NCBI GenBank assembly: GCA_024699855.1 | Contig: JAMPIQ010000001.1 | Span: 868,001 to 932,000 of the forward strand | Source of the DNA: Aphelenchoides besseyi | Lineage: Eukaryota > Nematoda > Chromadorea > Rhabditida > Aphelenchoididae | Length of the DNA stretch: 64,000 nucleotides | Direction: 5' to 3' | Part shown: piece by piece, positions 9,755 through 19,271 of the stretch | Layout: every line of letters starts with the position of its first letter | Numbering within the stretch: position 1 is the first letter of the stretch | Notes under the pieces: model-generated | Told to the model about the DNA's origin: nothing | Databases searched by the model: none | The model's input: only the letters and a program-made list of their open reading frames with translations | Program-made: the position numbers and the translations under genes

Positions 9755-12248
9755 GGAGTTTCGCTGGCCGACGAGAATCACGTCTACTTCCACGCGAATC
9801 GAACCAAATCCATGTGCTATCAGCGAATCGCCGAATGTTGCAGCGAAATGATCAACGGTAACAACTGTTGACATCGTCCATTCGAAAGATCGCTGATTTC
9901 AGACTTGATGCTGAAGATGCAAGAGGCTGCACGAAAATGCGACTACGACGAACACACACCGGGAAATGGATTTCGGTCGTGCTTTTGAGCGAAACATTGG
10001 ACGAGAACTCGTTGTTCCCGTCGCTTGACTGCGACTACTCGTTGTATCATGGGATGCTGAAGGGAATCGAGGGCTTGGATGCTTCTTGTTTCTATGGTCG
10101 TGCATTCGGTTTTCGGGTTTGTAGGTTCGAAGTCTTTGAAATTGCTTTTCTTTTTGGCTTTTAGTTTGCTCCGAGCGTCACGTCGATCTTCAATGCGATT
10201 GGAATCATTTTGGCCACCTACTTGTGGTCGTGGGAAAGTGGAACGGCGGCGTTCAGTTCGCTGCTCCATTCCGGCCGCTACTTTCTGAATTCTGAAGAGC
10301 GTACTCGACGAATCATCAAAGTGACTCGGGAAGCCGATCTGGAGTTTTGCCGCGACTTTTGGAACCTATCCGAAATCCCGCCGCCGAAACTGCTTTGTCC
10401 AACGATGGAGATCAACAAAGTCGTTCTGATTCCGATGGACGGTCCGATCCGATGGAAGAGATGGGCGGCCAGTTGAAATCCCTGAACCGAGTGCTCATGG
10501 ACCATCAACTCCGATACAAGTGCGCATCCTGTCGGCAACAAGTCGTGAAGGATTGGTAGGTCACGTGAATTGAATGCCTCTGATCGTTGAGATGTTTAGT
10601 CGTCCACAAAATCAACGAAGCCACTTTCCTCCAATCTATTGCTTCATTGTCACGGCGAAGGTTGGAAAGAGCGGTAAACACATAAAAACGCGAGCTGCTT
10701 CTTTTAGGTTATGTAGCAACATCGTCAAAATCGCAGAAACATATTTACGGTTGTGGGCAAAGTATCTGGACTGCCCGATTGTGTCGGTGGATTACTCGCT
10801 GGCTCCTCAATTCCCATTTCCACTTCCCACCGAAGACGTGCTCTACGCTTATGCCTGGATTCTGAAGAATCCTGAGAAGTTTCGATGGGACGGCAAAAAA
10901 CTTTCGATGGTCGGAGATTCGGCCGGTGGTAATCTGATCGTTTCGGTTGCTCTTCGTTTGGCTCAATTGAAAGCCGCGAAAATGCCGGACGGTTTGATTC
11001 CAAGTACTTTGCTTTCTTTATGATCTTTTGAAGTTGGCATTTATAGTATCTTCCTTCGCCATCGCGGGTACTCAGTTTCACGGACCCGCTTCTTCACATG
11101 AGGATTGTTATTCGTTGTGCTGCTGCGTACACAGATTGTTGTCCGAATGGAACTAGATCGGAAATCACAAGCAACAGTTTGATCACTCAACGAGGACACA
11201 AGTCGTTGTTGGAATATGTCGACGAAGTCAAAGCAAAACACTTGGTCGATTCAGCGGACTGCAACGTTTGTTTTACCTTTGTCTTTTTGTACCATTTGCT
11301 TTATTTTAGTTTGAAAGTCAGTCGATTCTTTCGTTCATGAATTTGTCGAATATGAGCGTTCCATCTAGTTCGTTGAATGGCCACACCTTGGTTGCGACAA
11401 AGAACCGTTCAACAGACGAAGCAACGCGAGAAGGCGAACCGAAGAGCCTGAATAACTCAATTGAAGAAACCAATACGAAAGAATCTGAAGAGCAACGTGG
11501 AGAAAACGAAAATGCGACCGTTTACGTTAGTCGAAATCTATCGTACCTTTCGCTCTCCACGTGCAACTACGATCAAATATTGATCGACTACCTGCAAAGC
11601 CATCCGCTAACAAAAACGTATGTTTCGTCCAGAAGTTCTTTCGGACTGCTTCTTTCAGCATGAGCAACCTTGCGGCTGATGACAATGTTTTTTCGAGAGA
11701 GAAAACGGTCAAAATGCCGCCGAAGTAAATGCAGGACGGCGACTGTTTCACTGCACGACTCCGGTACGCATTTGCGATCCACGAACTCGCACCTGCAGTA
11801 CTCCGAAATTGACTCGTGCTGCACAGAAGGTGGTTTAGTCGAGTATTCGTCGTAGTAAAGATAGTGATTTTAGGAAGCAGAGAAAGTTGAAACTTCGCTT
11901 AGCGAGCTGCTCGAATTGAATCTGCCACGAGACTGTTTGATTTCGCCCATGTACACTCCCGACGAGTTGCTCCGCGAACTTCCGACTTGTCGTTTCATTG
12001 TAAGCGAACGATTTTGAACGTACAATTTTCGAGTTTAGTCGTGCCATCTGGATTCATTGTTGGACGATACGATCACGTTTGCAAAGAAACCTCGAAATGC
12101 CGGCGTTCGAGTCGCCGGTTTCAACGAACGAAGGGTTCATCAAGGTTACGGGTCGATCCCGAACCGCTTTCAACTTCTTCGGCCGAACACGACGATCCTG
12201 ATAAAAGCTACTGATTATGTTTCCAAGCTTCAAGCTTTTTGTCTATGA
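9755..12248 (+). pseudogene. LIPE: Hormone-sensitive lipase (HSL) pseudogene, right arm
   Basis: Same lipase relic as the left arm, but with more of the N-terminus (VSLADENHVYFHANRTKSM, spliced over 9858-9902 to DLMLKMQEAARKC). Inner exons such as 10165-10460 and those carrying SVDYSLAP and GDSAGGN (about 10735-11010) read well. They are separated by frame breaks near 9980, 10455, 10730 and 11010, and by 16 unexpected bases after CACGGCG near 10655 at the oxyanion-hole HGGG site. Compared with vertebrate HSL, a stretch of the N-terminal domain is also absent after GNGFR. The same breaks occur in the left arm, so they predate the duplication or have been copied by gene conversion. GDSAGGN is in frame with its upstream block here but not on the left. 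Confidence 0.8.
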
Positions 12249-12873
12249 GTAAACTTTTCGAACGAAACCACAGCGAATTGTAAAAGAAATAAAATTCACA
12301 ACTTTAACCGCTTCGTTAATCGAATAGAAGAACTCAGTCTCTTAGGCGTTTCAGAGCAACAGAATCGAATTCTTGGGTTACGGTTGTCGGCGATGAAAAG
12401 CGATCGTTGTTTTCGACTGGCAAGCAAAAATACGTATCTTGAAACCACCGAGCACCGACGGCCTTAGCTGTGGGCAATTAGCGAAAACTGTTGTTTTTGC
12501 GCGCCTTTCAAGTACCGCGACCGATGGTCGCATCACACTTCCTAAGGGCAGAATTCAAACGGCTCGCTGATTTGCGTAATCACCATCCTTTGTTCTTCCG
12601 AAATAAGAGGCAATGCCAATGACCTTGTTGTCGGCGCTCCTCCCACGATCGCTCACTCATCCACGCCCTTTGATTTGGATATTGAAGGAACAAAGCCACT
12701 CAGAACGAATCGTTCAGTCGGTGATTATTCTCTGGAATTGGCTCAGAGAGGTTTACTTTTGTAGTGCAAAAATCGTGTTGGCGCGAAAATTCCGACTTAC
12801 GTGTTATATCGTGAACTTTTTATTTGCAGTCCATCTGTTTCATTCCAAACGCCACCAAAATGAACACCAACGT
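9774..12873 (-). repeat. Palindrome right arm
   Basis: Mirror of 4163-7440. It carries the right lipase copy in plus orientation and ends inside AP-2 exon 1, where the left sequence departs after the codons for NVRD. About 165 bp present on the left at 4640-4810 are missing at 12404-12406. Confidence 0.9.
12779..12790 (+). promoter_or_regulatory. E2F-like site, right AP-2 promoter copy
   Basis: TTGGCGCGAAAA about 70 nt before the ATG at 12860, in the same position relative to a TTTGCAG acceptor as in the other two copies. Confidence 0.55.
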
Positions 12874-13619
12874 CCGAGACAACAATGACGGCCTCCCGCC
12901 GTTCATGTCATCGTCCGGCTTTGGGAACAGTCGCAAACGTCTTCGCGACTCGACCGACGATGAAGAGAACATCGTACCGAAGCGAACGGTTCTAACAGAG
13001 AACTCTTACAATCGGCAGCCATTCCAACCGGTTACTCAATCAACACCGCAAAACCTTGGCCGTAAGTTTTGAAAGTCGTTCTAGCTAATGACCACATTTA
13101 CAGACTACCAACCTTCGCTTGCGGTCATCCCGATCTCGCAAGCAGGATTCTTTGGGGTATCTAGAAGATGAGACCAATTTTATGCACTTTTAATTTCAGA
13201 ATTACGGATTTGCAAATCAATGGCCCAACCACACGTACACTCCATATCAACCGCAACTGTCAACTCAACAACTCGCAAACAACGCACTACCAATGTCTTC
13301 GACCCCAATGCAACCAACTTCGTTTTTCGCTCCAAATAACACGTTCGGCAGCGGCGTTTACATGGATTCTTCATCGACAGTCAACAGTAAGTAATCAATG
13401 TTCGGTTTAAATTACAAAGTGACTCAAAAAATGACCACTTTTTATGAGAATTCGAGTAATCGATCATTTTTCTTGGGGCTTCTAACTTCGTGTTTTGATA
13501 TCAAACCTCAATGGCACGTGGCCAAACAAACTTGAGAATGATCCCTGTAAAATCTCTGCAATTTAGCTGTACCGGCGGTCTCAACGAACGAAGTGTTCAC
13601 GCAGCTTACGCGGCCCTGA
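12860..13619 (+). pseudogene. AP-2 N-terminal copy, truncated and fused to lipase 3' sequence
   Basis: Exons 12860-13061, 13104-13156, 13200-13386 and 13567-13619. Exon 1 is intact here, coding MNTNVRDNNDGLPPF, then a basic RKRLRDS stretch that could be a nuclear localisation signal, then an acidic DDEENI segment. Exons 2 and 3 match the spacer copy at high identity. After the exon-3 donor the copy keeps the intron start, then breaks at about 13555-13566 and continues into lipase 3' sequence. The TTTAG acceptor survives, so the transcript would splice into 17 foreign codons and stop at 13617-13619, giving 164 residues without any DNA-binding domain. It could act as a decoy or be dead. I treat it as a damaged copy. 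Confidence 0.7.
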
Positions 13620-13810
13620 GCGATTCCGAACGCCTTCAACTTCTTCGACCGAACACGATGATCCTGATAAAAGCTACTGATTATGTTTTCAAGTTTTTTT
13701 ATAAATAAACTTTTCAAACAACCACAGCAAATTGTAAAAGAAATTAAATTCACAACTTCAACCGCTTCGTTAATCGAATAGAAGAACTGAGCCTCTGGCG
13801 TTTCATTTGT
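13567..13810 (+). pseudogene. Third hormone-sensitive lipase 3' fragment
   Basis: Diverged direct copy of 12115-12350: the VH-containing C-terminal codons, the LLRPNT and ILIKATDY segment, the stop region and the flank AACTTCAACCGCTTCGTTAATCG. Many substitutions separate it from the palindrome arms, so it is older than the arm duplication. It directly abuts the truncated AP-2 copy. Confidence 0.75.
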
Positions 13811-13918
13811 TGGTTTTACAATCTTTCAGCTCAGTCCACTTTCTCGTAGTTTTTATTCAAGTAAACAGCAGTTAAACAAAGTAAATAGGTTATAATAATG
13901 CTGCAAGTTACTGAGAAA

Positions 13919-15685
13919 TTAGTCCTCCAATTCTTCTTCTTCGATATCTTCCAGGTTGTCTTGGGCGACTTTGCTTTGCTTAGCTACGGTCTTACGACTC
14001 TTTGGAGAAATTCGTCTAAAATGGTCGATTGTTGAACAGCTTGCTGATGACTACTTGCCGCATGTCGTAGATTACAGTCTTCATTGTTTGATTGATGGTG
14101 TCCGAGAAATTGGCACGATCATGACGGCTGGCCTTATCCAAAACATCCGCATGGTAGAGCGACATCAAGTCCAAGATGATTCCAATTATTTGGTTCTTGG
14201 CTTTAATCCCAATATCCTTCGACTGCCCACGAGTACTCGGACGATCACGAACCGTATACTCACGAACAAGATCCTCGGGTATCATCTGAAATTCAAACAT
14301 TGAATTCATCGATAGCAAGAAACAAACCTGTTCGAAGACGGCACGAACGAATCGTGTTATGACATCGCGAGTATTCATGTTTTTGCGTCCAATTCGAAGC
14401 GAAACATCACGTGCAGTTTTCACCAAATCGACCTTACGAAGTGGTGGATCAACGTCAATAAACCAGTTCTCCGTGACCTTAGCGGTCAGATCCAAGTTTC
14501 GATTGGTGATCCCGTGGTTTTGTCGCATGAACGTTACACTTCGAGTGTCGACAATTTCTTCACGTATTTTGCTTATCTCTCGTTTCATGTAGTTGACCTG
14601 AAGATACGAGTGAAAACGACCGTTTGATTCAGCTCATCGTTTACCTGCATAGCTAAAGCAGCAATTATTCTAGCGTTCTGCTCGGATGATGAATTCTTCA
14701 CGTGGCTCATAAGCGATTTAACGTTAAGCGGATGTGACATACTCGACTCAGTTCCGAAAAGATCGTTAAAGTCGCTCACTGAAATTTTCGGAGCATAACG
14801 ACTCATCTCATCGTACAGTTCATTTAAATTGACGACAGCACGAGGATTTGCGTAAGTTACTCGACGAGCAGCCATCGGAACCCCTTGACCATACATGTAG
14901 CGGGCCACGTGCTTGTCCTGATTCCCGATCTCCACTTCTTGTATTCGCTCATTTGTAATGTCGCCCAAAACTTCACCAACTGAAATTCCATTTATCGTAA
15001 ATGAAACCATAAGATTAAACCTACATTCAGCCATCACCTCGTCTTCCTGCCAGTTTTTGTTTTCATGACGTGCACGAGAAGCCAAAGTCTCAGCGTTCGC
15101 ATTACTGCGTCGAAGAATTCGACAACGATCCGTTCGAGATGACTGCTCACCTTCTGATTGTTCTTCTTCGTTGTCCAACTTCTCTTCCTTGACCAATCCA
15201 CTGGATTCCTGTTGCATTCGTGCCCGTTTATTTTGGCCCGGTCCTATGGTGATATCCTCGTCTTCCAACGCGCAAACATCAATTTGATCATCCGGATCGA
15301 TTTCCACTTGCTCCTCTTCGCCGCCTTCGTACACGACCAGATTGTCCAACGGCATCACACGAATCTCAGGAATGAGCTGTGGAACGGCGGGCAGCCTCGG
15401 TTGACGGTATGCGCTCCTCGCCCAGCGAGGCAACGTGATCGGTCGGCGAAGTTGTGAGGAGTCGACTTGGCGATAAGTTCGTACCGAATGCATCTAAACA
15501 CTTCACTCCATCAAAATACCGAACAAACCAAACTCACTGGATGCACTTGACGCGAAGCGTGTCGAGCTGAGTAATCATCGATTTCTGAAAAACAGCGTTG
15601 AAGGATATGCTCAGAAAAATAGCTCGTTCAGCTTACCATTGCTAACCGTTATGATGCTATTGGGCGCATATGGTCGTCGTTTCAT
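13919..15685 (-). CDS. Unknown nuclear-looking protein, 493 residues
   Basis: Seven exons on the minus strand: 15685-15637, 15584-15538, 15493-15025, 14979-14645, 14597-14328, 14285-14055 and 13999-13919. All phases agree and introns are 42-60 nt. The N-terminal third is basic and proline-rich, then a long acidic stretch (YEGGEEEQVEIDPDDQID, EEKLDNEEEQSEGEQSS) suggests a nuclear or chromatin-facing protein. The C-terminal half looks like a folded helical domain: VNLNELYDEMSRYAPKIS, NYMKREISKIREEIVDTRS, DLVKTARDVSLRIGRKNMNT and NQIIGIILDLMSLYHADVL. The tail is basic, then acidic (NLEDIEEEELED). The last splice uses a weak CCAAAG acceptor; without it exon 6 runs to a TAG at 14016-14018 and the acidic tail is lost. 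I recognise no named family. The gene lies between the palindrome and the right outer repeat. Confidence 0.65.
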
Positions 15686-16249
15686 CTTCAAAGCTTTGTG
15701 CAACTTCGATCGGTACCAGAACGTTGCAGTTTGCAAATTGTTCGCTATTTGCAGAACACGAGCTTCGCGTCTGTGGAGCGAAGAGCAGACGCCGAGCTGC
15801 CTCACTTAGCATCTCTTTTTGGGAGACGGAATTCTCAGCGTTGATTGCACTTGGCAGCGACGAAGTTTTTTGATGGATTTACCATAACCATAGACTGTAG
15901 AGCATACACACACTAACAACGCTGCTTATACAAGTATATCGTATATTCTGTTCGTGACCAGCACTCTGTAATTCACCGGGTTTTAAGCGTCATGAAAAAT
16001 CAGCATCTCGCTCTGAAACAGAATATACGGTAATTGAATTTAAGTTTATTGGTAGTCGATGTAGACAGATGCTGAGAAGTTGTGGATGTCAATTGGATGT
16101 CTAAGCGAGCGAAATCATATACGGGATTTTACAGATGTTTAGCAGCAAATTAACCATAGATATCGCTGTTTTGTGTTTGGTTTAGTTCTCAACAGGTTGC
16201 TAGAGGAGTTTGGGACCGGAAGTAAAGGTTGAAACATACGACCAAAACC
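15686..16249. other. Upstream region of the unknown gene
   Basis: Nothing recognised. Open codons continue upstream of the chosen start (to about 15805) but without an in-frame ATG, so the start at 15685 is provisional and a further 5' exon is possible. Confidence 0.4.
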
Positions 16250-16840
16250 TCTGAGCTCGAGATTTCATTCTTCAGATTTTCAACTTTGCTTTAGAAGACT
16301 GTTGAGCATGTTAATAGAATCACGCAGAAACCAACTATGCAATCACCCGCCCACTCACTACATCAAAGTAACATACTCGAAAAACACTTAAATTGAGTTC
16401 ACAATGTTAATTATAAAACAGCTTGAAACTGATCTTAGTGACTAGAAATCGCCTGGAAATCGTATCCTAAACATAGTAGAAAAATGAGCTGAAAATTCCA
16501 ACTATCAGACATTAAAGTCCGAGGAAAACAACTTCCATTGACTACGACCCAAGAACCACTGACTGCAGAAACGTGTGATCAACAGAACAAAAACATCCAC
16601 TACTGAATTCCAAACCCTGTGGATTTCAGCGGAATCCAATCAGCCAACGAGCTGAAATACACAACACCCCCCATTCCCTTGTATAGCACGTCCATCGCGC
16701 AAATCGATGTAGTTCGGAGATGTTGGCAACAATTAGTGCTCATATTACATTATTAGAAAGCTCGAAAGTCTAGCTATTTGTATGCGTAAACTCGTAATCA
16801 GCGGATAACTGGGAGAGAAACGAGGGCGCTTCAAAGTCAG
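16250..16840 (-). repeat. Outer inverted repeat, right copy
   Basis: Reverse-complement partner of 1830-2450, with the well-conserved core at 16499-16710. The 31-codon frame of the core (16695-16600, minus strand) is open here too. The flanks are alignable but contain substitutions and indels throughout. Confidence 0.75.
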
Positions 16841-17250
16841 AAGATTTGTCAAAAATCGTTCAAAATCGCAAAAGTTTGTGGAGCTCTTCCTGCTGATGAT
16901 GGGAAGGTGTAATTAGGCACACTTGTTAACTAGCTTAAGAGAGTAAGAATCTTAAGGTTTGGGGCGCCAAGATTGACTGAGAGCAGAATCGGAGTCGAGA
17001 ACATACTCAGAAATCGCCCAAAGTCGAGTGCCTTTTCTTGACAATGAAAGTGTTTGCAGCTGATCGCCATTGTTGTAAACAACATTAAATCGAGTGTCTA
17101 ACATAGTTAGCAAAAGCAATTGACTTAAAAACAGACTGGAATGTCAGCAGCATGTCAGATGAGAACATCCGAAAAACTCTTTGAATTTAACTGAGTGCAT
17201 GCTAATTAGGGCATCAAAAACAGAAGGACAGTTGACGATTGGAGCTTGTT

Positions 17251-17517
17251 ATGGCAAAAACAACCATGTTTTCTAATATCCTCTACGAGAATAATAAGCA
17301 AACCGACCACTTGGCCTATGACAATCAATGGCTGTATGCAAATGTTGAGTGGAAGTTTGCAGATTCCATTTTGTGGTGGTTTGTTAGATATTTGCGTAGT
17401 AGACAAGCTAACCCAAGTCAAATCAAACAGACTGCGTATCTTATTTTGTACTCAGTTTTGGCTGTCACTATACCTTCGATGGAAGTTCCTGGGCATATAT
17501 TGTATGAGGAACATTAG
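17251..17517 (+). CDS. Possible small protein, 88 residues
   Basis: Uninterrupted frame from ATG 17251 to a stop at 17515-17517. It begins MAKTTMFSNILYENNKQ and contains a hydrophobic stretch (TAYLILYSVLAVTIPSM) near the C-terminus. Composition looks more protein-like than its neighbours, but there is no family motif, splice signal or promoter to support it. A chance frame is a real possibility. Confidence 0.25.
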   Translation: MAKTTMFSNILYENNKQTDHLAYDNQWLYANVEWKFADSILWWFVRYLRSRQANPSQIKQTAYLILYSVLAVTIPSMEVPGHILYEEH

Positions 17518-17731
17518 AGATCTACGCCTGTTGTCGCGACAATCATTCTTTTGATTCTAAAGTCTTAAGAGTGCTTTCTATCATTTGCTATCTATTTGAC
17601 TAATAGATCCAATGAATCAAAGTATGTTGAACAATGAAAGATTGATTCTTCGTTCCGATCAAACAAACGATGAATGAGAAGCAGGATTTGTTTTCATTGA
17701 TAAAGTGTTTATCGAATGCGTGGCAACGTGT

Positions 17732-18377
17732 TTATTCTTCATCCAAACTACAACGATCGAGTTCTTGATTGTCAGACGAACGACGAGGCTTCTTGTCGGC
17801 TTCTTTTGACTGTTCTTTCGATTTCTCCTTGACTTGTTTTTTTGACGGTTCCTTCACTTGTTCCTTGGAGTTAGGATTCTCTTTCGACTCAATTTTTGTC
17901 TTTGTACCAATGAACACTGTTCCTTGTCTCTGAAGAGGTGCTAAGGTTTGTTCCACAGATTGATTGCCTAAAACAGAATCTGCAGACGCCTCACATCAAT
18001 TACAAGTTTACCGGTCTTCGAGTAGTCGTGAATGCTTTGACGCTCGTTCCGCTCTTCATGTTCGAAAGCGGGGAAATCGTATGGCGACGGTTGTTCCTTC
18101 AAATCAATCCCATAGTCACGCCAATCTACCGCATGTAACTTCAGATCACGAGCCGGTTGTCCGTAAACATCGCTGAAAAGTTTTTTGAAGGTAAATCCAA
18201 TCCAACTTACCGAGTATTCTTGAAGACGTGATTCACTGTCGTAAAACCCTTCTGGTCTACTTCAGTGTCTAGCTGGTAGATCTCTTCCTCTGGTTGTGGT
18301 TGGAAGTCGAGAATCGGCAGTGGTTTGCGCATGCGCAGTTCCTCGGGACGATAGGAACTGGAAATCAATTGACCCAT
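17732..18377 (-). CDS. Unknown 187-residue protein with N-myristoylation-like start
   Basis: Three exons on the minus strand: 18377-18211, 18172-18012 and 17967-17732, with phases that agree. The protein starts MGQLISSS, which fits the glycine-2/serine-6 pattern of N-myristoylated proteins, so membrane attachment is plausible. The middle is conserved-looking and charged (FTTVNHVFKNTRDVYGQP, LHAVDWRDYGIDLKEQPSP). The C-terminus is a low-complexity KE-rich tail (KEQVKEPSKKQVKEKSKEQS) likely to be disordered. I chose the ATG at 18377 because the frame upstream has no other ATG and the bases before it resemble a leader-acceptor region. Function unknown. Confidence 0.6.
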
Positions 18378-18968
18378 TCGGACTGACGAATTCAGAGCGA
18401 CCGTTTGTTTGCAAAGAAACACGTTTAAGTAAACTTAAATTTTACTGACAAGCCTAATCACAAAATGCAAATGCGAAGACATGATTAGACGCGATAGTAA
18501 AAGTGGAAGTAAGCGGTCAAAAAGAATCCAAAAAACGATTGTATCCGAAGGCTTGAAATTTGCATTCAATTTCACTACAGTAACAACAAAGTTATGTGCT
18601 GATAAGGAAAAGGCAAATTATTAGCGCAAAGCATTCTATTAATCGCTATGATTTGACGCTAAGAACAATGCTGATTTTGGCGTTGAGAAGAAGGTACTAA
18701 CAGATTCTTAGAGTCAGAAAATAAAGAAAATAAACGGGAAAGTAATTTTCTATGTTAACTCATTGATTGCAACAGCAGAGAAGTCTAAGAATATCGTCCT
18801 AAAATGAACTGATAATATAAGCAGACTTACTTCTTTTGTAGATCTTAATACAAAGCTTTCTTCTTATTTACTGAATACAGGCCTAATTCCTTGTTCACGT
18901 TTAATACTCTTTTATTAAAGAAGTCAAAATCCGTTTTCATTTCTCACGAAACGCGATTGGTTGATTAA
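18378..18968. other. Divergent intergenic region
   Basis: AT-rich sequence between two oppositely oriented genes. It presumably holds both promoters; no defined motif recognised. Confidence 0.5.
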
Positions 18969-19271
18969 ATGGAGTCGTTTGCCATCGAATGGATTGTGAC
19001 GTTGGTTTGTCTTCTCAACGGTTTCATTCTGTTACTCGGATTATGTGCCAAGAATCACTCACGACTAAGAAATCAAAAAACGAAGACGCTGAAATTGCAG
19101 GTAACTCCAATTACATATACTAAGTCATCTCGATTGCAGAACGCCGAATCGAATGATCGTTTTGTCTTCATTGGCCAGAAAAGTCGAGCACAAGCGTTTG
19201 TCGAAGCGGATCGCTTAGCTGCGGAAATGGCTGCTTCTAAGGTCGCTGAATTGTGTTTAGTTGGAGAATAA
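18969..19271 (+). CDS. Small single-pass membrane protein, 87 residues
   Basis: Two exons, 18969-19100 and 19140-19271, around a 39-nt intron. The intron is a multiple of three without stops, so an unspliced message would add 13 residues in frame. One hydrophobic segment near the N-terminus (IVTLVCLLNGFILLLGLC) is followed by a basic stretch (KNHSRLRNQKTK), which fits a type III or signal-anchor topology with the C-terminus in the cytosol. The C-terminal half (FVEADRLAAEMAASKVAELC) is a likely amphipathic helix. No family recognised. Confidence 0.5.
   Translation: MESFAIEWIVTLVCLLNGFILLLGLCAKNHSRLRNQKTKTLKLQVTPITYTKSSRLQNAESNDRFVFIGQKSRAQAFVEADRLAAEMAASKVAELCLVGE

Larger units (their letters stand above)
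7441..9773. other. Palindrome spacer
   Basis: The 2333-bp unique centre between the two arms. It holds the AP-2 gene on the plus strand. The remaining edges (7441-7800 and 9443-9750) show no separate gene, apart from the first codons of the right-arm lipase near 9755. Confidence 0.8.

Noticed and set aside
14016..14588. Single 190-codon exon ending NNRPF
   Set aside because: Contains a 42-nt intron (14286-14327), and its stop would cut off a clearly coding acidic tail at 13919-13999.
1830..16840. A Polinton/Maverick-like element with terminal inverted repeats
   Set aside because: Size and inverted ends fit, but no polymerase B, integrase, packaging ATPase or capsid-like gene lies between them; the content is host AP-2, lipase and one unknown gene.
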